A DNA stretch of 64,000 nucleotides from Sympetrum striolatum (lineage: Eukaryota > Arthropoda > Insecta > Odonata > Libellulidae): NCBI GenBank assembly GCA_947579665.1, contig OX388341.1, positions 4,588,001-4,652,000 of the forward strand. The letters run 5' to 3'. Below, piece by piece: positions 24,899 through 35,824 of this stretch (the stretch's first letter is position 1; each line of letters opens with the position of its first letter). The notes beneath the pieces were generated by a model. That model ran no database searches and was not told the DNA's origin. It was given only the letters and a program-made list of their open reading frames with translations. A program made the translations under genes and the position numbers.

Positions 24899-25020
24899 GT
24901 GGAATATTTTCAAAGCCCAAATTGTAAACATTGGAAAATAATCAAAGTCAAGAAACTTATTGTGTTTCTCGACTTTGATTATTTTCCAATGTTTACAATT
25001 TGGACATTGAATATTTCCAC
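24899..25020. repeat. Long near-perfect inverted repeat (hairpin)
   Basis: Left arm 24,899-24,956 and right arm 24,964-25,020 are reverse complements over about 57 bp, with a 7-base loop TTATTGT. The core of each arm (CCAAATTGTAAACATTGGAA with AATAATCAAAGTC) pairs without a mismatch over about 33 bp. The outer part has a few mismatches (ATATTTTCAAAG opposite the complement of CATTGAATATT). Either strand could fold into one long stem if transcribed. It could be a microRNA- or hairpin-siRNA-like precursor, or a palindrome formed by template switching. No neighbour suggests which. Confidence 0.85.
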
Positions 25021-25980
25021 CTACAATGAAGAGATACATACAACTTTGAAAATTTTATTGAACATTTCAATTGATTACACAATAAACTTCAATAAAATCA
25101 AATTTTCCAATCAAATATCTTATGAAAACAAACAATACAATTTTTAAAAATTGAATTAATTTTTGTTTCAAGTTAATAAAATTCAAAGTTCTGAAATTAA
25201 CTGAAGACATTGAAATTTTAAGTTCATCATTTGAATTCAAACTAAATATTTTTAATTTAAAATTCTATTAATGTTAGATTCATATAATTACAAAACTGCA
25301 AATACAAGAAATTTACTTTAACAAAATCCACTCAAAAATAAATAACATCCAAGCATAAAAGACACAGAAACTTGTTTGACTAATTATGCTAGATTGGAAC
25401 AAAATATGCATCCTTTTCCATGGGAAATCATTTGCTGATATAGCACATTGTATTCATCATTCCTATGCATAAGAAAATAATTGAAATTATTACATGCAAC
25501 AACTTCCACGGTGCAAGTTTGTATCTAAACTCTAATGAAACTTATGGATGGACTTAAAAGCAGCAGCAAACAATCTCAGAATTAACTTTAAGTTTTGTCC
25601 TCGATTTGGATAATTCAACACAATGAGAATTTCTTACAATCTGCAAGTTTCCTCAAAACAAATGAAAAATACCAAGTTTGTCATCAAAAATATCATGGCT
25701 CCATATTATAAGTGCATATACAAAGAATATACTTTGTTTACTATAAAATTTCAATTTCTCTTGCTAGTAATGACAACTTTACTAGATTATGCTGTTTTCC
25801 CTTTCCTTACTCTATGGATTCAAAGCATAAAATAATAAGTCGCTATCACAAATCGTTTTGCATCAATACAAACTTTAAAAAAGCCCTTACTTATTCTCAA
25901 GACAATTAAAAGTAATCACTTTTCAAGATACAGCACTAAACAATGGGAAGGATCAACTATTTATTTTATCATTGTCATTA
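25021..25980. other. Unassigned A+T-rich sequence
   Basis: Very A+T-rich with only short chance frames. It lies downstream of the minus-strand non-LTR element and could include its 3' untranslated region, but I see no clear poly(A)/poly(T) boundary. Confidence 0.4.
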
Positions 25981-28190
25981 AATTAAAACTCATTAAAGCA
26001 CTTTATACCCTCATAAAATATTGATTTTCCCGAACCGCTAGCCACTCTTCCAGCAGTCTATCTCTCTTGTGTTATAACCATGTATTTGACCATTTTCCAC
26101 CAAGAATGATTGTAAGTAGGCAGGCAAAAATCCATTTTAATTTTTAAAATAAATAATAAAACATCCGCTAAAATTTCCTTTTTGAGCATTAAAATGTCCA
26201 TCTCTTTCCACATAGCTTTAACATTACTCCGTCTATCTTTGTTCAACACCATTCTTGCACCAGAACTTAAAACTTTTTGCAGTCTTTCAACATCAGCCAC
26301 TTTACAACCAAATAAAACCATAGCACAATATTTTACATGAGGATAGACAATAGCCTTAAATAACAATTTTTTAGCTTTTCTAGATAACACATCTCTTAGT
26401 TTACGAATAATACAAATCTTCTTTGCTATCTTTTTTCTTATATAATCTATGTGTTCCCAAAATTCATTTTTTCATCAATAATCACTCCTAAATATTTAAA
26501 ATTCTCAACCCATTCAACTCTTTCATTTTTATTTACAATCACCTCACCTTTTTTCACTATTTCTCTCTCTTTTTTCTTTCCAATTACTATACATTTAGTT
26601 TTTTTCACATTTAGACACATTTTTTTTTCTAACCACTCATATACTTTCATCAATTCTTCATTGAACATTTTAAGATTTCCCTCCAAATCATTTCCTTTTA
26701 CATAGATAAGTGCATCATCAGCAAATAAATGTATAAAAGATCTATTTAAGACATCAAGCAAATCCTTAATAAACAACAAGAACAATAATGGTCCCAACTT
26801 ACTACCTTGCGGTACACCGTCATCAATCCGCAGCTCTCTCGAAACACAACCATTAAAATTAACTCTTTCATTTCTGTCAGTCAAAAAATTTCCCATCCAC
26901 TCCATACCAGTTTTTGAGCTTTTTCAATAATAATCCCCTATCTATTGTCTCGAAAGCTCTTTTAAGATCAAGGAAAACTGCCACACATATCTCCCCCTCA
27001 TCTAACACTTTCCTCCATTCCTCAATCATCAAAGCTACTGCAGTCTCAGTACTATGTCTTTCCCTAAAACCAGACTGACAAATAGATAAAAGGTCATTTT
27101 TTTTACATGTTCCATAAGTCTCTCATATATCACTGTCTCAATTAATTTCTCCAGTATTGGTAAGTTTTTTACTGGTCTATAGTCTTCACAATTTAAGCTA
27201 TTTCTAACTTTCAACTTAGGGTTTATTACCGATTCTTTCAATATCTTTGGCATTTTCCTCTCTGTCAACGACTCATTTACCAGCAGAGTTACTCTTTCCC
27301 CCAATTCTTCCCAACAATCTCTCAACATTTGAATACTAATTCCATCTGAACCTATTGTACATCTCATACTGTAAAGTATTTTCTTCATTTTTTCCTTAGT
27401 TACCCTCTCATATACCAGGGTTTTGTTCACATCTTTCACTTCTAAACTAACTGTTCTTTTTTGTATACCCTCCACTATTTCCTTTTTACTATGAATGAAG
27501 TATTCATTTAACTTATTTGCAATAATATCATTTTCTTCTTCTATGATACCATTAAACTTTACAATTGTATTTGTTTTTTTATTGCTGCTATATAAATCTT
27601 TTAACATTCTCCACATTGCCTGAGGGTCTTTTCATCAAGCTTTCTTCATAAAACTTTTTATTTTCTCTTCTCCAGGACTGAACACATTCATTTCTACACC
27701 TTTTATATTCATCCCATGCTTCATGTAACAATTTATGATTACCATACAATACATTTTTTAGCATCCTAAATCTATCATAAGCCTTTTGTTTTCCTCTCGA
27801 TTTATCCTGAATCCTAACATTAAACCAAGGACAGGGGTTCTTTTTAACATATTGTCGCGTTTGCACTTAGCATAGAAACGAACACACGAAAACACTTCTC
27901 CTTCCGATCTTTTGCACTCACACAATCGTCAGTCTCTCTCTCGCTCCCCGCGCTCACTCTCTAACCCTCCGTCTCATCCCTCACTCTCCCACTATTACTG
28001 TACCCTGCTGAGGCCCTAGTGGACCCTGGAGGTACTACATGGTCAGGGCATCCGCCACAATATCTATCAGGACCTTATGAAACATTCATACAATCTAAAA
28101 TATCTTTTATAAATCTTTCATATTTTTCATCAAAATTTTCAATTAACATCTCTCTATCTATTTTCTCATTTAATTCCAACCTCATTTTCC
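25980..28190 (-). pseudogene. ORF2 reverse transcriptase of non-LTR element 1 (endonuclease missing)
   Basis: Minus-strand pieces read in order. First comes the pre-RT linker with KKNPCPWFNVRIQDK (27,840). Then MRCTIGSDGISIQMLRDCWE, NCEDYRPVKNLPILEKLIE (27,350-27,130), an STETAVAL-like segment near 27,040, DDGVPQGSKLGPLLFLLF (26,830-26,770) and the catalytic FADDALIYV (26,725). The thumb follows with FKYLGVIIDEKMNF (26,490), then the C-terminal segment AIVYPHVKYCAMVLFGC (26,350) and finally FYEGIKCFNEF near 25,990. The A-motif Asp region near 26,960 reads as a decayed VFLDLKRAFETID. Several frameshifts and a stop make it non-functional. Confidence 0.85.
27853..28059. mobile_element. Solo LTR inserted in ORF2 of non-LTR element 1
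   Basis: A 207-bp segment starts TGTCGCGTTTGC and ends GGCATCCGCCACA, so it has TG...CA ends. It is flanked by the 4-bp direct repeat ATAT (27,849-27,852 and 28,060-28,063). It is much richer in G+C than its surroundings, with CTCTCTCTCGCTCCCCGCGC in the middle. The coding sense of ORF2 resumes across it when the segment and one ATAT are ignored, showing it is a later insertion. No internal retrotransposon domain remains, as expected after LTR-LTR recombination. The parent family is unknown and is not the Gypsy element at 35,661, whose LTR differs. Confidence 0.65.
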
Positions 28191-29390
28191 CTATTTAATC
28201 CCATAATCTACCCTTTTCCTCATAACTTCACATTTCCTTTGATAGACAGGACATTTCTTACTTAATACACTGTGATTAACACCGAAATTAAGACCAAGTT
28301 TAAGATTAACTTCATCACAATTTACACATTTTTCAATAATACTTTTACAGTCATTGGCCAAATGTTCTTCACCACATTTTACACATCTAATACCTTTTTG
28401 GCAATTGGTACTTTTATGTTCATAAGAGTAGCATTTGAAGCATCTTCTAATTCCCATATCTTCTTCATTTCTACATCTTTCCCATCCAACATTAAGTCTC
28501 CCCTTTTCCATAGCCTTAATAAACTCTTCAGAGTTGAGCTCAATTTTCTCTTTGATTCTTCTTTTGAGCTCTTTGATTTTATTTCTCCTATTCCTGCTTT
28601 CTTTCTCACTTCTACTTCTTTATTTACAATTATACCAATGGAAGAGTCAGCTGTAAACACCTCACTATTTTGGTCTATCAAACATACTTTCAATTCTTCA
28701 TCATTTAGTTGCTCATCAATATCTAAAATTTTAATCTTTGGTTTGTAGCTTCCTGGCGTCTTAATGGCATATTCTTTACCAATTTGCTTCCTTAGCTATC
28801 TTTCCCTGATCTTCTTTCGATCCACAGGCTATTATTAGACCACCTTTCTTAGTGTTTATAACTCTATCTATTCCAACTTTCATAGATTCTGGCTTAAGTT
28901 TTTGTTTGCATTCTTTCCTCGTCTCCTCGCTTTTCTGCTGTTTCTTTGGTTGAACTACTACGATCTCTTCTGTCTTCTGTTTCTTCAAAGCTTCGACATA
29001 ATTCCTTTCTTTCACCTCTTTCCTCTCAGATTCCATCTTTCCTTCGATCTTCTTTCAAATATTTTCTAGCTTCTCACTCATCTGTTTGGTGAAGTCCAAC
29101 ATAATATCACGCATCACGAAATCAACTTTTTCCTTCAAGTCATTTATACATTCCGTCATTGCCTTATTTTTTATATCTCCTAATAAACTAACAATGTCAT
29201 CACAGCAGTTATTACATAGCCACTTAAGATTGTCTATCTTTTCTATAATTTTCATTTCTGAGACCTGAATGTTAACACATCCTAGATTAAACCACTTTTT
29301 ACATCTTCCTTGGCATTTTATAGTACCTTTTCTTGATTGGCTGGTATCACCACCACAATCCCCACACTTTATGTTTTCGTCCTCTTCCAT
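28191..29390 (-). pseudogene. ORF1 (Gag-like) of non-LTR element 1, PHD finger plus CCHC knuckles
   Basis: From an ATG at 29,390 it reads MEEDENIKCGDCGGD, then CQGRCKKWFNLGCV and WLCNNC, a C4HC3 PHD finger in residues of about 9-57. A helical, charged region follows; after a frameshift come KGGLIIACGSKEDQGKIAKE (28,776-28,870) and MKVCLIDQNSEVF (about 28,690), resembling the RRM-like middle of such Gag proteins. The C-terminal part has three zinc knuckles starting CFKCYSYEHKSTNC, CVKCGEEHLANDC and CVNCDEVN (28,420-28,300). This order is known for ORF1 proteins of arthropod Jockey/CR1-group elements, which bind element RNA. At least two frameshifts split the frame. Confidence 0.8.
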
Positions 29391-29440
29391 ATCTGATGAA
29401 TATTATTTTCCAAATTATGAGTGTAAGGCAGAGATAGGAG

Positions 29441-29589
29441 TCCAACCAGACCAGTTTTAGAACAGATCCTAGGACATCGGCACCTCTAGAATGTTGAATA
29501 AATAGCTTTTCACACGCTACACATTTAGCACATGCAATCTAATCACTTGGCGGCTCAGCTGGTAATTATATCAAATGTTGATCAAACTT
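29441..29589. other. Unassigned spacer
   Basis: Probably the 5' untranslated region of non-LTR element 1 plus flanking DNA. Nothing else recognised. Confidence 0.35.
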
Positions 29590-30064
29590 GGGAGTAGTTT
29601 TTCATTATTTTTTTTGATACACTTATCGAAATTATAGGACGTTCGTGGTTGGCTAAATATGTATGGTAAGAATTGGTTTAAGAAAAAAATTTCGATAAGA
29701 CTATACTATTCCTGGGTTTGATGCCATAGCACAATAACTTTTCTCGCATAAGGAATATAAGGGAAAAGCAGGACGTCATTTGAGGCCGTTGCAACCAATA
29801 TTTCTGCTTGAATTTGCATACGTAGTTAGAGATGGTTATTTTCTGTAGTGTTGCATAGTAAGTAATGCCAAAAAGACCCGGGTTCGATGCCAGGCAGTAA
29901 ATATATCCCCCATATATAATACATTGGGGTAGCTTTTCATTATTTTTTCATCCACTTATCGAAATTATAGGAAGTATTTGCTTAGCTAGAAGATGTACAT
30001 TAAAAAGCGAGAAAAAAATTAGATAAGACAATGCTGTTTCTGGGTTCGATGCCAGAGCACATTT
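29590..30064 (+). mobile_element. Box-B element, partial copy with three motifs
   Basis: Box-B-like motifs GGTTTGATGCC (29,715), GGTTCGATGCC (29,881) and GGTTCGATGCC (30,043) are spaced 166 and 162 bp. Between them are the standard landmarks CATAAGGAATATAAGGGAAA, CAGGACGTCATTTGAGG, AGTTAGAGATGG and TCATTATTTTTTC. Both ends are cut. The right end, just after GATGCCAGAGCACA, abuts a reverse transcriptase fragment. Confidence 0.8.
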
Positions 30065-30264
30065 TTTTTGTTTCCTTGTGGGACCCCAGATGTTACAATA
30101 TATTCATAAGATGTGAACAATTTTATTCTTACAACTTGTTTTCTTTCATTCAAATAACTATTAAACCAGCTCAGAAGATGGCCAATTATACTATAACTTT
30201 GTGATTTTGCCAATAGATGATTAATACTTATGGTATCAAAAGCCTTTTTAAAATCTGTATACAC
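30065..30264 (-). pseudogene. Non-LTR element 2: RT palm fragment (downstream half)
   Basis: Minus strand from 30,264 reads VYTDFKKAFDTISINHLL, then GHLLSWFNSYLNERKQVV and VTSGVPQG, where it breaks off near 30,065. It contains RT motif A (DFKKAFDTI) and the start of the GVPQG block, but the FADD block is missing. It is the direct continuation of the RT fragment at 32,534-33,621, from which a DNA transposon separates it. Confidence 0.85.
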
Positions 30265-32533
30265 CTTAGAGCTTACTGGAGGGGGCACCCCATGCTCCGC
30301 AATGGCGGGGAGTGAAGCCAAGGGGGCGTGGCATAATTGCGCATTTAGCCATATTGTGAAGCCCAGGTATAACACAGATTCTTACGGGGCAACGATTAAT
30401 TTTTGATCTTTACTCTTGAAATAATACCTTTGGGGATTTTTCGCGGATGGTGCGATCAAATTAACTAGTAATACATCCCAAAATTAATTAATTCGTATTG
30501 GATTATAGCTGTTGTATCCCGCAGGAACAGGATTATCAACGGACAATTAGGTGTTTTGTCAAACATAATGACTCAACATTACTGGCAAAATAACAGCTGT
30601 CAATTCAAAAATTACATTAATTTCAAATTTCTGAACCGTATTCCTGAAATGAGAGATGGATTTGAGAGATTTCTATGCTACCATCGTTTTTTCTGCGAGC
30701 GTAATTTGTCACCGTTAAACTCGCCGAGAACTGCTACTGTACGATATAAATAATAACTAAATCCCAAGATAAAATAATTTTATCGATGGCACAATACCGA
30801 ATCACCCTATGACTATATTTTCTACTTATATTACTCCATTTTCACTAACAAACCTTGGAAAAGAGCCGTGCTACCTCTCGTAATGCACGTTTGTACCCAA
30901 CTGTACAAAACTCGACATATTACCGAATTGCCTTAAAAACTATATTTCCCATTTATATTATTACACATTCACTATCAAAGCCCCTGGAAAAGAGCCGTTC
31001 TACCTCACGTAATGCACGTTTGTACTAGAGTGAACTCGACAAAATGCGTACCTCTAAATTTAACTTCGCAAGAAGGGCGAAACATTTTGCTGGTGAATGA
31101 CAAAAAATTTCAAGAAAAAACATTTATTACAATTGCAAATTACAAAAACATTAATTTACGATACAATTCAGTTTTAAGATTGTTCAAGTACAAGATTCTC
31201 TTTCTTAAGTCGGTCAATATCAAATGTAAACATATGCAATGCATGAGTGAGGTCAAAAATGCAAAACCGATCTGCAAACAGTAAAAAGCAATTCACAACT
31301 GTTCCAGTCAGTAACTGCCACTCCTTATGCTTGATCACAGGATAGTAAATGGCAAATGGAAATGTCTTAATAAAAGGCACAGCAAACTTGCAAGGACATC
31401 CTGAAAAAGGAAAAAAGAAAGGTTGCGTCACACATAATAGCTACTTGTAAAGAAAAAACTACATATTTCCTAATAGATAATCATAAGTTTTGGAAAGATA
31501 AAATGCAAAAAAATGTTGCCATAAGTTAGGGAAAGATATCAAGATATGACAATTTATTACCAAAACCACTTTCTTTCCCTTCAAGTAGATATTGTAGGGA
31601 CATTAATGAAATATTTAACGAAAATGAACACACTTCCCTGCAAATATTTCTGTACCAAGCACATCATTCACAAATTTACAATAACTAATCCCTCATCAAA
31701 CTTGCTTTCTCTCCATTTTAAGCATTGAGTACTGATGATAGCAAAGCATAAAGGCACCTGAAGGCCACATTTTCCTAAGTTCTTCCCCTCTAGTTGAAAT
31801 AAATACTACTCCACACATCTTACTCATCATAACTTCTATAAGATTATAGCTTTGAAATTGTATACCACCATTCTTGGTTCCGCATAACATCTGTATAATA
31901 CCCTGCAAGCCATCCTAAAGGTGTGTGGTAGGGCAAACATTTCAGTCGCATTATTTACTACCGGTAATATTATACTCTCATAACAAATTAGCTGAACATG
32001 CTAGTAAATTTGATAAAATAACATAATTACTGCGGTTGACTGGTAAATTATTATCAACTACTCACTTTATAATGCACCCGAAACACATGCAACGTGGTAG
32101 GCAACAAATTCAATATTTATCAGGTGCAGCGTCCATTTCATGCAATATTGCATTGATATGACAATTTTTTGCATTTTTTTAACTTACCGGTGGAAGGTAA
32201 GACCAGTTATTCTTCTATCTGTGCGATTAATGCACTCGTAAGCCGAGCAGCAAACCATCTACGAATGCTAAGGTAACATAGCATTTATCTACCTGATGGC
32301 ATGTTTTCGGATATAGATAATAATTTTCAGAAAAATACACACAATATTATGTATTTATGTACCTTTATATGACCTCTGTAACCACTGGTTTCAGGAGAAC
32401 TTGATATTTTCTTAACACATAGGCTTATGGCAAATCCACGAAGCTGGGCTGCACAATATGTCTAAATGCGCAAGGATACCGTTACGCCTGGCTTCACCTC
32501 TGAGAGCTTATGCCCCCTCCAGTAAGCTCTATG
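30265..32533. mobile_element. 2,269-bp DNA transposon with 23-bp inverted ends, no transposase seen
   Basis: The left end is CTTAGAGCTTACTGGAGGGG plus GCA (30,265-30,287). The right end (32,511-32,533) is its reverse complement with one mismatch. The ends stay similar inward for about 110 bp: GTGAAGCCA, TTGCGCATTTAG and CATATTGTG occur in both. An 8-bp target duplication GTATACAC flanks it (30,257-30,264 and 32,534-32,541), and the interrupted RT frame is continuous if the insert is ignored. An 8-bp duplication fits hAT-, P- or Merlin-type elements; the ends do not let me choose. I recognise no transposase inside, so it appears non-autonomous despite its length. Confidence 0.88.
30796..31030. 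repeat. Two tandem 126-bp units inside the DNA transposon
   Basis: The unit starts ACCGAATCACCC at 30,796 and ACCGAATTGCC at 30,922. Both copies carry GGAAAAGAGCCGT, CTACCTC and CGTAATGCACGTTTGTAC. The two copies are clearly diverged, so this is an old duplication within the element. Confidence 0.75.
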
Positions 32534-33621
32534 GTATACACAGCATCCACCTGTAATCCATCATTGAAAGCATTCAGGATGTAATTTTGATAAACAACTA
32601 GATTCGTGGTAGTTGATCGCCCTTGATAGAAACCATGTTGCTCATTAACAATTAAATGTTTAAAGGATGGGCTTAAGTAATCAAGGACAATACTTTCAAA
32701 CATTTTAGCCATGCAACACTGAATTGAGATTGGCCTATAATTTAAAACATCTGATTTATCTCCAGACTTATAAATAGGTACCACATGATTAAGCTTTAGA
32801 CAATTAGGGAAAATGCCAGATTTTAAGGACCTATTAAATAAAAAAGTAAGAGGTGCTGCTAGAACATTAAAACAATATCTTAATACAAAGGGTGGAATGC
32901 CATCAGGTCTGGGTCCTTTGTTTGGGTCTAAAGATTTAAGTTTATTAATAACATATAGATATAACATAGATATGGTAAGGAATGATAAATTTAGGTTAGT
33001 GTTATAAAAATACCCTTGACATTTTAGGTTAACTGGCTTATACACATCAGAAAAATGCTGTGCAAAGAGATTAGCTATCTCTTGTGGTCCGTTACCCTTT
33101 GAATGCCCATGGAACATCATATCAGGAAGAACTTTATTTTTTCTTTGCATGTTAACGTAGTTCCAAAAATATTTAATATTGTAGGCAATTGAAGATTGTA
33201 CTTTTTGAATATAGCCATCATAACATTCTCTTATTTTTCTCTTTGCATTTTTACGTGCAGTACAAAAATCTAAATAAACACTGACAGATTTAGTTTCTTT
33301 ATATTGTCTACGTAATTGCCTTTTAGTACTTATGGTCTCGATGAGATTAGGAGTAAACCAGCCCGGAAATTGACTTTTGCCTATCATTTTAGTTGGTGTA
33401 CAAAGAGAAATGGCATTGTTAATCACTTCAGCTAATTTAAGAAAGGATTCATTCATACACTTCATATTAATAACCACATCCCAGTTAACACAAGATAAAA
33501 TATCATAAACTTGAACAGTATTACAGTTTCTAAGGTCTAACATTTTGGAATCAATACACAAGTTACCATAATATTTCTCGACAGTGAACACAAAGGATAA
33601 TGCAGGACATTTTACATACAA
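32534..33621 (-). pseudogene. Non-LTR element 2: pre-RT and N-terminal RT region
   Basis: An uninterrupted minus-strand frame of about 360 codons. It begins in the segment between endonuclease and RT (SQFPGWFTPNLIETISTKR, then KNAKRKIRECYDGYI and FWNYVNMQRKN) and continues into RT with SLDPNKGPRPDGIPPFVLRY, LKLNHVVPIYKSGDKSDVLN and YRPISIQCCMAKMFESIV, then NEQHGFYQGRSTTTNL. These are fingers-domain motifs of the Jockey group. It breaks at DAVYT where the DNA transposon lies and resumes at 30,264. The start is uncertain because the upstream endonuclease is not recognisable. Confidence 0.85.
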
Positions 33622-34984
33622 TTAGTATGAAATATTTGGGAAATATGCTGATAAACAATTTTTAGTTCAATGTAACTTGAATTTTATGAACTAATGACTG
33701 ATAAGAAGTTCCACAGAACGGACATGTTGATAGTCAACATGAAATAGTGAAATTTCGATGTGTACCATTTTGGGGAAGAAGAAAGTTAATTATTGAAGGG
33801 TTTACAGTTTCAATTATTTCTCCGTACATATGGTCAGCAAAATTAAAATAATTTGAAATAATTGTAGAATTTATAATTTTCGGAATATTTATAAATCAAT
33901 CCACATATCATAACATCTCTCAGAGACATTCACGCCGTAAAACCGGAAATACCTCTCAAAGGCTTCTCATAGCTGTTTTATGAGACTTTTCAAGATCATT
34001 TTTTCATGGGGCCACAAAATAGCGTAATAGTTAATATTTGGTATTGCCTTTACTGCCGTATAAATTAAGTAATTAGAGCATTTCGAAAATTATGTATATA
34101 TCACGATTCGAAAGTTATAATAATTTGGGTAAAAGTGTGAAAGTGAAATTTTACCATTAATATATATATATTTAATTTTACCATTAATATATATATGCTC
34201 GAGAATTCCAAACAATTTTGACCAACTTAATATTCATAGGCAACAGCAGCTCATTTTCTCCCGTATATACTGATAATGTTTTTAATGATTTTAGAACTCA
34301 ATTTTTTGAACAAGTAACAAGCAAATTTTTAGCATATATTTCATTCCACCTCCTTCCATAAAGAATAAATGTAAAAAGTTTTGATCAATTACAGCCTTTT
34401 TTCTTTTGAAAACTAGAATTAGAAAGGTCGTACAAACTTGAGATTAGCGCTTAGAGAAAGGAAATGGAATAAAAATTCTCCTTCAACCCATGCAACCATC
34501 GGAATAGATGGACTGTTGTTGGGCCTCACTTATGTTTTAGTCTATACCCTTATTTTCCTAAGTGAAATGTGAGACTTTTCATTTCAACGTCAACGTTTGA
34601 TAATCGAATTGGTGTATAAATCGTTTGGTTTGACAATTTTAGTGTTAGTTGGCAGTTTGTGTGAATATATTGTCTACACTATAGTGACATTTTGGCGATT
34701 CCATACGTATATTACGTTGTACTATTTTACAGTTTTCTGAATTTAGCCGTTTTCGTGACCTGACTGCTGGTGTGATTAGTGACAATTTTTGTTAATATAA
34801 TGTTTGTGTTAATAAACAATAAAATAGCATGGCCTATTTTCCTGTTTTTACTTTGTTTTCCTACTTAAGATGGAAATGGGATGAGATGTGTGTGAAATGT
34901 GTTAACAAGTATTATTGATTATATAGTCATCCAGCTGATAAGACACTTTCCTTTAGAATGTTTCCTATTATTAATATTTATCGA
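33622..34984. other. Unassigned A+T-rich sequence
   Basis: No endonuclease-like or other protein signal. A direct duplication of TTTTACCATTAATATATATA lies at about 34,150-34,196. CATCTCTCAGAGACATTCACG lies near 33,915. Confidence 0.4.
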
Positions 34985-35140
34985 GGCTTCAAATACCTCG
35001 GAGATGTCACTGAAACATCTCCAAGATATCCTATGAGACATATTTGAAGAGGACATAGAGACAGATATTCATGATGTGACTGAGAACTTTTCGAGACATC
35101 TTGTTAGACATTTGAGATATCTCTGAGATGTGTTTCTGCT
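34985..35140. repeat. Cluster of GAGATGTC / GACATCTC motifs in both orientations
   Basis: Within about 150 bp the 8-mer and close variants recur: GGAGATGTC, AACATCTCC, GAGACATA, GAGACATCTT, AGACATTTGAGATATCTCTG and GAGATGTG. Alternating orientation makes several weak hairpins possible. It may be a degraded palindromic repeat or a cluster of binding sites; I cannot tell which. Confidence 0.45.
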
Positions 35141-35655
35141 TTGTGGAAATCTAATGTTAAAATTTACAATTTTCATTAATGTACGAAGTAGTGATAAGAG
35201 AGAGAGTTAAGTATATCTGTAATCATTTAGTGGCTGAGAAGAGGTAAGAGCATGGTTTCATACCTTATGAGTCATCTTTCATTTTCTTATGACTATAGTT
35301 AACTGCTTTTAGTAAATTATCATGTGTAAGAACATTGGAATGTATTTACATGGACGTTTTCTTGATCTTCTTGAAAGTGATACGAACTGAATAATCAGTT
35401 GTGCCTAACGTGCTTGTTGATGGTAATTCTTTCTTCTAAAGCTTACGAATGGTAATATGCATGCTTTCAAATCTGGCCATTCTCTAGATTTACATTATGT
35501 CTTTGATCAATCAGTGGCTGAGTAAGCTTTAACAATGTGCAAGACCATAAAATCTACATTCTAGTAAGTTAAAAATAATGTTATATTCAATGCTCTTGTA
35601 CTAAAAAATTGATATTTTTAGGCTGTATAAACCCACTATCTATTAATTCGGGTGA
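35141..35655. other. Unassigned sequence left of the Gypsy element
   Basis: A+T-rich, apparently single-copy, no gene recognised. Confidence 0.4.
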
Positions 35656-35660
35656 CCATC

Positions 35661-35808
35661 TGTTGTGTTTCTGCTAGCTCATGTGCTGCCACTTGCATGT
35701 AATTGCGATGCTCAATTGTTTGAATAAAGAGGAAGCTAAACTGCCAGGAGCCAACTGCCTGGCAGTCTTACTTCCGGCCTCCAACCGGTAAACACGCGCT
35801 TTACTACA
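35661..35808 (+). repeat. 5' LTR of the Gypsy element
   Basis: TGTTGTGTTTCTGC to CTTTACTACA, 148 bp. It contains AATAAAG (about 35,724), a likely polyadenylation signal, and a short palindrome AACTGCCAGGAGCCAACTGC near CCTGGCAGT. Differences from the 3' LTR are G for C in CAATTGTTTG and C for T in AACACGCGC. Confidence 0.97.
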
Positions 35809-35809
35809 T

Positions 35810-35824
35810 TGGCGACGAGGATGG
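35810..35824 (+). promoter_or_regulatory. Primer-binding site of the Gypsy element
   Basis: TGGCGACGAGGATGG begins two bases after the 5' LTR. TGG followed by CG is the usual complement of a tRNA 3' end (…CGCCA). The exact tRNA cannot be named without a tRNA set from this species. Confidence 0.7.

Larger units (their letters stand above)
25980..29440 (-). mobile_element. Non-LTR retrotransposon 1 (Jockey/CR1-like), internally deleted
   Basis: A minus-strand element with an ORF1 encoding a PHD finger and zinc knuckles (29,390-28,191) followed directly by the linker and reverse transcriptase part of ORF2 (28,190-25,980). The apurinic endonuclease domain that normally starts ORF2 is missing. 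ORF1 ends in ...RKRVDYGIK and the next readable residues (LNEKIDREML, DEKYERFIKDIL) belong to the region just before the RT domain. Multiple frameshifts make it a dead copy. A solo LTR sits inside it. Confidence 0.85.

Noticed and set aside
24899..25147. Small protein beginning MEYFQSPNCKHWK
   Set aside because: The frame lies across the long hairpin, and its two halves are complementary readings of the same palindrome.
26451..29460. Plus-strand frames overlapping non-LTR element 1 (for example 28,272-28,748)
   Set aside because: Shadows of the minus-strand ORF1 and ORF2; their serine/phenylalanine-rich translations match no family.
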